From positions 1 to 5,908 of the forward strand of contig CALNBW010000228.1 of assembly GCA_937874815.1 (NCBI GenBank): 5,908 nucleotides of DNA, in the 5' to 3' direction. The notes below the pieces were generated by a model. The model did not search any database. It saw only the letters and a program-made list of their open reading frames with translations, and had not been told where the DNA came from. A program made the position numbers and the translations under genes. Positions 1-5,908 of this stretch are shown here, piece after piece. The DNA comes from an uncultured Bacillota bacterium (lineage in GTDB: Bacteria; Bacillota; UBA994; UBA5500). Position 1 is the first letter of the stretch. Each line of letters opens with the position of its first letter.

Positions 1-852
1 CATAGTCGTTTACTGCTATATCTTAACTTATCCGAGGAAAGCCAAGAGACTTACGACTTTTTGGCGACAATCTACGCCGAGGCGGAAAAACACTATGATA
101 GCAGCTCAGTATACGCTGTCGGCGGCTCCACAAATGCTTTAGACCTGTCGTCTACCTTTGCCACAGATAACCTGGTGATCAGCGTTCTCTCCGTTTTATT
201 CGTTGTCTTGATCCTAACCTTCACATTCCAATCGGCGGGGCTGCCCTTTATACTCATCTCCGTGATTCAAGCGAGCATATGGATCAACTTTTCCTTACCC
301 TATTTCACGGGGCAGGGTATCTATTTCCTGGGGTTTCTATTGGTATCCTCCATTCAAATGGGCGCAAATATTGACTATGCCATAGTGATTACTAGTCGTT
401 ACCTCGCCCTCAAAAGTGAGCTGCCGCCACGAGAAGCCATAGTGGAGGCTTTAAACCAATCTTTCCCTACGATCATTACTTCTGGTTCTATCCTGGCTGT
501 AGCCGGCCTGCTCATCGGGCAGATTTCTACAGATGGCGCAACTTCTATATTGGGCACCTATTTGGGGCAGGGCACGATCATATCCGTATTCCTGGTGATC
601 TTTGTTCTGCCGCAGCTGCTCTACCTGGGAGATGGGATTATTGAACGGACGTCTTTCAAATTGAAGACCTCCTCCAGCAGACCTATCCGCTCCGCGGGGA
701 AGGTGCACGTGGCTGGCAGATTGCATGGTCAGGTCAAAGGGGAAATCGATGCTTATGTAGACGGCACTATTACGGGCGAGATACGCCCCATCAAGGATAA
801 GAAAAAAGCAAGTACAGAAGAAATGGAGGATGGGGAGCATGAAGAGAGCTAA
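1..852 (+). CDS. MMPL/RND-family transporter, C-terminal part (5' truncated by window edge)
   Basis: The frame is open from base 1, so this is the last 283 residues of a longer gene; the TTG at 61 is internal, not a start. Seen: a short extracytoplasmic stretch (about 1-55), then five hydrophobic segments at about 57-76, 81-101, 107-130, 157-173 and 184-209. This matches TM8-TM12 of a 12-helix RND/MMPL permease. The fourth-from-last helix carries GANIDYA (residues 121-127). An Asp-Tyr pair at this place in TM10 is part of the proton relay in MmpL3-type transporters, so proton-driven export is likely; the substrate (lipid, lipopeptide or drug-like) cannot be told. A charged tail follows, with a glycine-periodic beta-like stretch at about 233-262 and a Lys- then Glu-rich end. 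The stop codon lies inside the start of the next gene (14-base overlap), indicating an operon. Family assignment is good; function within the family is open. Confidence 0.88.
   Translation, partial: HSRLLLYLNLSEESQETYDFLATIYAEAEKHYDSSSVYAVGGSTNALDLSSTFATDNLVISVLSVLFVVLILTFTFQSAGLPFILISVIQASIWINFSLPYFTGQGIYFLGFLLVSSIQMGANIDYAIVITSRYLALKSELPPREAIVEALNQSFPTIITSGSILAVAGLLIGQISTDGATSILGTYLGQGTIISVFLVIFVLPQLLYLGDGIIERTSFKLKTSSSRPIRSAGKVHVAGRLHGQVKGEIDAYVDGTITGEIRPIKDKKKASTEEMEDGEHEES
697..786 (+). other. Bactofilin-like glycine-periodic tail of the transporter
   Basis: Residues about 233-262 of the visible transporter fragment alternate hydrophobic and polar residues, with Gly roughly every 4 to 8 positions (GKVHVAG, LHGQVKG, YVDGTITG). 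This spacing is typical of short parallel beta-solenoid rungs such as those of bactofilins. It follows the last transmembrane helix and should be cytoplasmic. The visible stretch is only about 30 residues, too short for a complete bactofilin domain, so it may be a degenerate or minimal form, or an oligomerisation tag. The similarity is judged by eye. Confidence 0.45.
825..829 (+). promoter_or_regulatory. Ribosome binding site deciding the GLUG-protein start
   Basis: A GGAGG core lies inside the end of the transporter gene, 9 bases before the ATG at 839. It is almost adjacent to the earlier in-frame ATG at 830, which therefore cannot use it. It supports the start at 839 and translation of the second gene coupled to the first. 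Confidence 0.8.
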
Positions 853-3800
853 TACCATGGTGGCCATGCTAATGATCCCTGCCTTATTACTGCTTCAGGT
901 TGCACCGGCATTAGCTAAGAGTGTCTCTCCGCAAACGGTTTATATTGCTAGCGCCGACGATCTATTGGCCCTGGCTAAAAACTGCTCTTTGGATAGTTGG
1001 TCTCATGGCCGCACGGTGGTCTTGACAGCGGATATTGACTTGAAAGCAAAAAACTTCACCCCAATCCCCATCTTTGGTGGGACTTTTGACGGGCGGGGCC
1101 ATAGTATTAGCGGCTTGTCCATCAATGTGGAAGGATCTAATCAGGGGCTTTTCAGGTATCTGGAGCAGGGCGGAGTGATCAAGAACCTGGTGGTTGAAGG
1201 CGTTGTTACTCCCGGGGGTGCCAAAAGCTATATGGGCGGCATATTGGGCAACAACATGGGGACCCTGGAGAACTGCAGCTTCTCTGGTTATGTTAAGGGC
1301 AAGGATAATGTAGGTGGTCTGGTGGGCTGGAATGGCACTACGGGGAGGTTGATCAATTCCTCTGCCAACGGGGTTATCTATGGGGAGAGTAAAGTAGGGG
1401 GAGTGGCCGGGGCCAACGCGGGGACTATTCTGCGCTGCGCTAATAATTCCCAGGTAAACACTACGGTGGAAGAGCAAAAGCTGAACTTCGAGAATTTGGA
1501 CATTGAAGACGTCAGATTATCGAAGCTGGTCTATGATGCTGCCGATATTGGCGGCATTGCTGGACTGAACACCGGTGTAATACAGAGCTCGGAGAACTAT
1601 GGCAGCATTGGCTACCCTCATGTGGGTTATAACGTGGGCGGAATTGCCGGTAGGCAAAGTGGTTATCTCACCGCCTGCGTCAACCAGGGAACCATCAATG
1701 GCCGCAAAGAAGTAGGAGGAATTGTGGGGCAGATGGAGCCCTTTGTCTCCTCATCTATTCCACCGTCGAAACTGCGGGAACTACAGACAGAACTCTATAA
1801 CCTGCAGTCTATGATTACCAAGCTACTCAAGCATACCGAAGGTAGTTCCAACGTAATTAACGAGAATCTGTCTCTTATTCAAGGCGATCTCGATGCTAGC
1901 CGGGCCCATGCCGAGTCGCTGATAAACCAGACGGAGGCGCTGCTCAACAAGGATATAGAAGAGATCAATAAGATTAGCCTAACGGCGATAGAGGCCATGG
2001 ACCGGTTGGTTCCTATTATCAAGACCCTTACTGATACAGTGGAAATAATGAACCGGGCCTCTTCCTCAGTTAATGCGTCCTTGCGCTATCTGGCGAACGC
2101 TATGGGGGAAGTTGATAGGTTAGGTGGGCAATATGAGGAACTAGTTGCCGCCCTGGATTATCCCCTATCTCAACTATTTGCAGCTGGTCGCAACCTAGAG
2201 CAAGCCCTCTCGTATTTAATACAGGCGCTGGAATCGCTATATGAGAGAGAGGGCAGCGACGTATGGCTGCCTCTCCTTCGCGATGCTCAGGAAAGCCTGA
2301 CTAAGGCTGGCGCCCACCTGAAGGAAGCAGTAGGCAATTTGGAGGATGCGGAAGCCTGCATGGCGGAAATCATAAAGACCTTGGGTGTGATAGGAAGCGA
2401 CATGCAGTATGCTTTCTATCGCTTACAGTATGCGCACGAGGTACTGGGGCAGGCCATGGATCGTGTTCCTCCTATGCTGCGGGGCATTACTGATCTGTTA
2501 GACTATCTGCGCCGGCAGCCAAGGTTGGAACTTGCTACAACTAATGACTTATACCAACAGACGAAAGAAAACCTTTTTAGATCCATAGATGGTGTGTCCG
2601 GCTCTGTGTTTCAGCTGCTTGACGTTATGAACGAGGAAGGGAACAGGCTGATTGGCGATGTCCAAGAAGTTAGCGACCAGCTGTTCCTTGTTTTTGATCT
2701 ACTGCTGAATATGGTGGAGGAGATAACTGAGGGTGAAATAGACCCGGGTAACATCGTAGAAGATGTCTCCCGCAAAAATGTGGATGGGAAAACACAAGGG
2801 AAGGTAAGCAACAGTAAGAACCTGGGCATCGTAGAGGGCGATGTTAACGTAGGCGGCATTGCCGGTGCCATGGCCATTGAGTTAATCGCCGATGCGGAAG
2901 AGGAGCTGAGCCTCAAGAATAAGCCTTCTCTGAGGGCGGCGTTTCAAACCCGGGCTATTATCAGCGACTGTGAAAATGCAGGCATTATCGTCGGAAAGAA
3001 AAATGGCGTGGGTGGCATCGTTGGTAACATGGACTTGGGTTATATCAAGGGCTGTGTTGGAGCCGGCTCTGTGGAAAGCACTGATGGCAACTATGTGGGC
3101 GGAGTTGCCGGCAAGGCCAACGGCCCTATTAACTCTAGCTATGCCAAAGCAACTCTACAGGGGGGTAACTATGTAGGCGGTATTGCCGGGCTGGGGCAGG
3201 AGATTACCAATTGCTATTCTATGGTGATAGTCAACAGGGGCAGGGCCTGTATTGGCGCCATCGCTGGCTTCGTTGAGAATAACGGCGCCATCAAGAACAA
3301 CTTTTTTGTCAGTGACGTACTAGCCGGCGTTGATGGAATCAGCTACGCAAAAAAGGCAGAGCCCATCGCCTATGAAGCACTGGTTGCCGTAAAAGGCCTG
3401 CCAGCCATCTTCAAGCAACTTAAACTGATCTTTTGGGTAGATGACAGTCTGCTGGGTGTCATCGAGTTTAACTATGGGGACTCGATTAGTGAAGAGGATC
3501 TACCACAAATCCCTGCCAAGGAAGGGCATTACGCACGGTGGGAGAAGTTCGATCTAGCGAACCTTGCTTTTGACTATGAGGTCAAAGCCGAATACTTCCC
3601 GTATATCAGTATCCTAGAAAGCCAGGAGAAAAGAGTAGGGCCCCTGGCGATCGCCTTAGTCGAAGGGGATTTTGTAGAGGAAGACTCTTTGACCTTAGTA
3701 AAAAGCCAGGGCGAGGGAGATTTCTCCCCGGGGAACGAGGACTTCTTGGAGGCGTGGAGCGTTACTATCCCGGACGATGGTAATCCCACTCACACAATTC

Positions 3801-4048
3801 GGTTCATTCCAGCTGAGAAGCAACGAGATTTATTGATATATGTGCTGGCAAATAGGGAATGGGTTAAGACTAATGCCAAGTGGGATGGCAAATACCTGGT
3901 ATTCAAGGCTGGGGGCAATGCCGTGACTTTTGCTTTGGTGAAAGGCAAGCCTTCTTATGCTGTATACTGGGCTGCCCTGGGGTTGCTGCTAATTGGGGCT
4001 TTAGCCTATGCCCTAACAAAGCGCAAAAGGATTTCCAAGGCAGCCTAA
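839..4048 (+). CDS. Secreted, membrane-anchored GLUG-repeat surface protein with long helical insertion
   Basis: 1069 residues from the ATG at 839, chosen over the in-frame ATG at 830 because of the GGAGG spacing and because it gives a compact signal peptide: MKR, a hydrophobic core, and a likely cut after APALA (residue 26). Domains in order: beta-solenoid cap (about 34-130, with GTFDGRGHSISGL); first GLUG block (133-300, VGGLVG/GGIAG units); a long, mostly helical, Leu/Ala/Glu-rich region (about 308-632); second GLUG block (649-826); a small module with YGDSI, EDLPQIPAKEGH and DYEVKAEY (about 877-927) resembling extracellular beta repeats of the Flg_new/InlB type; a further beta-rich domain (about 930-1035); one transmembrane helix (about 1040-1060) and a KRKR tail. 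The body should face outside the cell with the tail in the cytoplasm. No LPXTG sortase signal is seen. GLUG repeats are a known motif of bacterial surface and adhesin-like proteins, but no enzyme activity is recognisable. The overlap with the transporter gene suggests an accessory or partner role. The exact function is unknown. Confidence 0.85.
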   Translation: MKRANTMVAMLMIPALLLLQVAPALAKSVSPQTVYIASADDLLALAKNCSLDSWSHGRTVVLTADIDLKAKNFTPIPIFGGTFDGRGHSISGLSINVEGSNQGLFRYLEQGGVIKNLVVEGVVTPGGAKSYMGGILGNNMGTLENCSFSGYVKGKDNVGGLVGWNGTTGRLINSSANGVIYGESKVGGVAGANAGTILRCANNSQVNTTVEEQKLNFENLDIEDVRLSKLVYDAADIGGIAGLNTGVIQSSENYGSIGYPHVGYNVGGIAGRQSGYLTACVNQGTINGRKEVGGIVGQMEPFVSSSIPPSKLRELQTELYNLQSMITKLLKHTEGSSNVINENLSLIQGDLDASRAHAESLINQTEALLNKDIEEINKISLTAIEAMDRLVPIIKTLTDTVEIMNRASSSVNASLRYLANAMGEVDRLGGQYEELVAALDYPLSQLFAAGRNLEQALSYLIQALESLYEREGSDVWLPLLRDAQESLTKAGAHLKEAVGNLEDAEACMAEIIKTLGVIGSDMQYAFYRLQYAHEVLGQAMDRVPPMLRGITDLLDYLRRQPRLELATTNDLYQQTKENLFRSIDGVSGSVFQLLDVMNEEGNRLIGDVQEVSDQLFLVFDLLLNMVEEITEGEIDPGNIVEDVSRKNVDGKTQGKVSNSKNLGIVEGDVNVGGIAGAMAIELIADAEEELSLKNKPSLRAAFQTRAIISDCENAGIIVGKKNGVGGIVGNMDLGYIKGCVGAGSVESTDGNYVGGVAGKANGPINSSYAKATLQGGNYVGGIAGLGQEITNCYSMVIVNRGRACIGAIAGFVENNGAIKNNFFVSDVLAGVDGISYAKKAEPIAYEALVAVKGLPAIFKQLKLIFWVDDSLLGVIEFNYGDSISEEDLPQIPAKEGHYARWEKFDLANLAFDYEVKAEYFPYISILESQEKRVGPLAIALVEGDFVEEDSLTLVKSQGEGDFSPGNEDFLEAWSVTIPDDGNPTHTIRFIPAEKQRDLLIYVLANREWVKTNAKWDGKYLVFKAGGNAVTFALVKGKPSYAVYWAALGLLLIGALAYALTKRKRISKAA
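1235..1738 (+). repeat. First GLUG repeat block (protein-level repeats)
   Basis: Residues 133-300 of the surface protein contain successive units of the form VGG(I/L/V)(A/V)G, then a turn, then I-x-x-C/S-x-N-x-G. Cores visible: GGILGNNMG, VGGLVGWNG, VGGVAGANAG, IGGIAGLNTG, VGGIAGRQSG and VGGIVGQ. The third and fourth units are separated by a longer acidic loop (about residues 204-235). Such units are expected to stack as rungs of a right-handed beta-solenoid. Confidence 0.8.
1760..2734 (+). other. Long alpha-helical (coiled-coil-like) insertion between the GLUG blocks
   Basis: Residues about 308-632 are almost free of glycine-rich beta motifs and rich in Leu, Ala, Glu, Gln and Asp with heptad-like hydrophobic spacing (for example ELQTELYNLQSMITKLL and DAQESLTKAGAHLKEAVGNL). 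Gly/Pro breaks near residues 427-440, 470-477, 518 and 543-550 suggest several antiparallel helices rather than one rod. The nearest general resemblance is to the helical extracellular regions found in Gram-positive MMPL and YhgE/Pip-type membrane proteins; this is an impression of composition, not a detected homology. Confidence 0.6.
2783..3316 (+). repeat. Second GLUG repeat block (protein-level repeats)
   Basis: Residues 649-826 resume the solenoid pattern after the helical region. Cores visible: VGGIAGAMA, VGGIVGNMD, VGGVAGKAN, VGGIAGLGQ and a degenerate IGAIAGFVENNG, followed by the closing rung IKNNFFVSD. A roughly 30-residue charged, helix-prone loop (about 677-706) splits the first unit from the rest. 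At the DNA level the cores are similar but not identical, for example gtaggcggcattgccgg and gtgggcggagttgccgg, so the repeats are diverged. Confidence 0.8.
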
Positions 4049-4060
4049 GCCCCCAGCCGC

Positions 4061-4105
4061 GGGGACGGTCGCCATGGCTGGTTAGCAGCCATAGCGACCG
4101 CCACT
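4061..4105. repeat. Imperfect 20-position palindrome in the convergent intergenic region
   Basis: GGTCGCCATGGCTG (4067-4080) and CAGCCATAGCGACC (4086-4099) pair with one C/A mismatch around a GTTAG loop. C4066-G4100 extends this, and a weaker extension reaches 4061/4105: 16 Watson-Crick pairs plus one G-U in 20 positions. Neither side is followed by a T-run, so it is not a standard intrinsic terminator, though it could still act as a bidirectional 3' end or RNA stabiliser. The CCGCGGGGACGGT start recalls dispersed GGGGACGGT palindromes that I remember from several Clostridia; that link is from memory and unproven. The rest of the 136-base gap (4049-4184) shows no gene or other clear signal. 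Confidence 0.6.
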
Positions 4106-4184
4106 GAAGTATTAGGCCACACGCGCGCGAGCAGGACCACGACCTTTGTCAGCAGTCTCCGACCATCCCTGTGACAGCCTGTGG

Positions 4185-5908
4185 TTACCTCGTAGGGTCC
4201 AAGCTGCTCAGCCTCGCTTCTAGGGCATCCAGCTGCGCAGTTAGTTCCTGCGGCAGGGTTGCTCCGAAACCAGCATAGTATGCTCTGATCGATTCTACTT
4301 CCTGTAACCACTCTTCCTTGTTGATGGACAGCAGTTCCTGCATGTCTGCCTCGGTAACATTAAGCCCTGACAAGTCGATGGCATCTACAGTTGGCATTAG
4401 GCCAATGGGGGTCTCTACAGCCTTGCCTGTGCCCGATACTCGGGCAAAGATCCATTTGAGCACTCGGCTATTATCCCCAAAACCGGGCCAGAGCCATTTG
4501 CCGTTGCTATCTTTGCGGAACCAATTTACATAGAAGATTTTTGGCAGTTTGCCCGCGTCAGTCTTTCTGCCAATGTCTAGCCAATGCTGAAGGTAATCAC
4601 ACACGTGATACCCGATGAAAGGCAGCATGGCAAAAGGATCACGACGCACCTGGCCAATGTTGTCGCTAATGGTGGCAGCCGTAATTTCCGATCCCATGAT
4701 AGAACCCATAAACACTCCATGATTCCAGTCAAAGCTCTCATGGACTAACGGGATAGTGCTGGGGCGGCGGCCGCCAATCAGGATGGCCGATATGGGAACT
4801 CCAGCCGGGTCTTCCCATTCCGGTGCAATTGACGGACACTGTTTAGCGGGTGTAGTAAAACGAGCATTCGGATGGGCCGCTGGCTTACCCGAGTCGGGTG
4901 TCCAGTCGTTCCCTTGCCAGTCTATGAGGTGGGCCGGAGCCTCGCCATCTATGCCTTCCCACCAAACCTCGTTAGCATCTGTTATGGCTACATTGGTAAA
5001 CATGGTGTTTGCACTTATGGTCTGCATCGCATTCGGATTTGAAGCCGTAGATGTGCCAGGAGCCACGCCGAAGAAGCCTGCTTCCGGGTTTATCGCATAT
5101 AGCAGCCCGTCCTTGCCAAACTTCATCCAGGCGATGTCATCACCGATGGTTTCCACTTTCCAGCCGGGGATGGTCGGTATGAGCATTGCCAAATTGGTTT
5201 TTCCGCAGGCGCTGGGGAATGCGGCTACCATATACTTTACGTCGCCTGCCGGGTCGGTCAGTTTCAGGAGCACCATGTGCTCGGCCAACCAGCCTTCGTC
5301 ACGGGCAATCACAGACGCGATGCGCAAGGCAAAACATTTCTTGCCTAAGAGTGCGTTGCCGCCATATCCAGAGCCATAGGACCAAATGGTCCTATCTTCA
5401 GGGAAGTGGGCGATATATTTTTCCTCCATAGGCGCGCAAGGCCACTCGACGTCTTCCTGCCCATCCTGCAAAGGATAACCAACCGAATGGAGGCAGGGTA
5501 CGAAGTCCCCGTCTGGTCCCAGGGCTTCCAGCACCTCGGTGCCTATACGGGCCATGATCCGCATGTTGACTACCACATAGGGGCTATCGGTCAGCTCTAC
5601 GCCTATCTTCGAGATAGGGGAGCCAATGGGGCCCATGGAAAAGGGGATAACATACATGGTTCTGCCTTTCATGCAACCCCTATAGAGCTCACGCATTGTC
5701 GGCTTAAGTTCCTTGGGGTCAATCCAGTTGTTAGTTGGACCCGCATCTGCTTCTTTTACAGACGCAATATAAGTGCGGTTCTCTACCCTCGCTACGTCCG
5801 ACGGGTCGCTACGAAACGCATAGCACCCAGGAAAACTTGCCTGGTTTAAAGGCGTGGCGACACCAGACTTAACCATCTGCTCCAACAGCTGACTGTTCTC
5901 TGCCTCAG
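4185..5908 (-). CDS. pckG: Phosphoenolpyruvate carboxykinase (GTP), 5' truncated by window edge
   Basis: Catalyses oxaloacetate + GTP to phosphoenolpyruvate + CO2 + GDP (EC 4.1.1.32) in the cytoplasm, linking the C4-acid pool to glycolysis/gluconeogenesis; in anaerobes it may also run toward oxaloacetate. The frame is open to the window edge, so 573 residues are visible and roughly 30-55 N-terminal residues are missing; the TTG at 5885 is internal. Numbering from the first whole codon, seen: RSDPSDVARVE substrate region (about 32-41), YGGN (181-184), GKKCFALRIAS (188-198), P-loop with reactive Cys FPSACGKTN (230-238, Cys234), GDDIAWM (255-261), HPNARF (345-350), GGRRP (378-382), and the guanine pocket NWFRKD plus WPGFGDNSRVLKW (461-485). 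Lys190, His210 and Asp257 match the Mn2+ ligands of vertebrate PEPCK. The C-terminus is full length. One odd point is Trp471 where the animal enzyme has a guanine-pocket Phe. It converges on the GLUG gene and shares no operon with it; its promoter is outside the window. Identity is near certain. Confidence 0.97.
   Translation of the reverse strand, partial: EAENSQLLEQMVKSGVATPLNQASFPGCYAFRSDPSDVARVENRTYIASVKEADAGPTNNWIDPKELKPTMRELYRGCMKGRTMYVIPFSMGPIGSPISKIGVELTDSPYVVVNMRIMARIGTEVLEALGPDGDFVPCLHSVGYPLQDGQEDVEWPCAPMEEKYIAHFPEDRTIWSYGSGYGGNALLGKKCFALRIASVIARDEGWLAEHMVLLKLTDPAGDVKYMVAAFPSACGKTNLAMLIPTIPGWKVETIGDDIAWMKFGKDGLLYAINPEAGFFGVAPGTSTASNPNAMQTISANTMFTNVAITDANEVWWEGIDGEAPAHLIDWQGNDWTPDSGKPAAHPNARFTTPAKQCPSIAPEWEDPAGVPISAILIGGRRPSTIPLVHESFDWNHGVFMGSIMGSEITAATISDNIGQVRRDPFAMLPFIGYHVCDYLQHWLDIGRKTDAGKLPKIFYVNWFRKDSNGKWLWPGFGDNSRVLKWIFARVSGTGKAVETPIGLMPTVDAIDLSGLNVTEADMQELLSINKEEWLQEVESIRAYYAGFGATLPQELTAQLDALEARLSSLDPTR

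Noticed and set aside
830..832. Earlier in-frame ATG as start of the GLUG protein
   Set aside because: The GGAGG core ends right before it, leaving no spacer, while the ATG at 839 has a 9-base spacer and begins a typical signal peptide.
451..867. A 138-codon minus-strand frame across the transporter/GLUG junction
   Set aside because: It spans two well-supported plus-strand genes and its product shows no domain-like pattern.
962..1477. A 171-codon minus-strand frame opposite the GLUG gene
   Set aside because: Shadow of the solenoid cap and first repeats; no start signal or motif.
1235..3316. GLUG region as a tandem DNA repeat or CRISPR-like array
   Set aside because: The repeated unit is in the protein; DNA copies are diverged and irregularly spaced and stay in one reading frame.
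4066..4100. Palindrome as a classical rho-independent terminator
   Set aside because: No run of T follows the stem on either strand, and the stem is longer than usual; it was listed as a repeat instead.
4756..5379. A 207-codon open frame on the plus strand opposite pckG
   Set aside because: It lies wholly antisense to the conserved PckG catalytic core, has no ribosome site I can recognise and shows no family motif; it is a by-product of codon use in pckG.
5406..5849. A 147-codon open frame on the plus strand opposite the 5' part of pckG
   Set aside because: Antisense to clearly conserved PckG sequence, with no recognisable domain.

Overview
The window holds three protein genes and one short intergenic region. 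Two genes lie on the plus strand: the 3' end of an MMPL/RND-type membrane transporter (1-852) and a large secreted GLUG-repeat surface protein (839-4048). They overlap by 14 bases and look translationally coupled. Facing them on the minus strand is a GTP-dependent phosphoenolpyruvate carboxykinase gene, pckG (4185-5908), whose 5' end lies beyond the window. The 136-base gap between the convergent genes holds an imperfect palindrome and no recognisable intrinsic terminator.

Organism: the features fit an anaerobic, Gram-positive-type (Bacillota) lineage, perhaps Clostridia/Peptococcaceae-like or Limnochordia-like. The reasons are the strong GGAGG ribosome site, the MMPL gene joined to a membrane-anchored GLUG protein, base composition near 50% GC by eye, and a GTP-type PckG. 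No rRNA or other phylogenetic marker is present, so this is an inference of low certainty.

Region by region. 1-852: five transmembrane helices of the second half of a 12-helix MMPL transporter, with the Asp-Tyr pair expected in TM10, then a short glycine-periodic cytoplasmic tail resembling a bactofilin rung. 839-4048: signal peptide, beta-solenoid cap, first GLUG block, about 325 residues of predicted alpha-helix, second GLUG block, a small beta-rich repeat-like module, a C-terminal beta-rich domain, and a transmembrane anchor with a basic tail. 4049-4184: intergenic palindrome. 4185-5908 (minus): PckG with all main catalytic motifs.

How they may work together: the first two genes probably form one functional unit at the cell surface, with the transporter in the membrane and the GLUG protein as its anchored extracellular partner. 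This rests on gene overlap and topology only; the substrate is unknown. PckG is a central-carbon enzyme (oxaloacetate/PEP interconversion) and seems an unrelated neighbour. The most unusual object is the GLUG protein, because its solenoid is interrupted by a long helical insertion.
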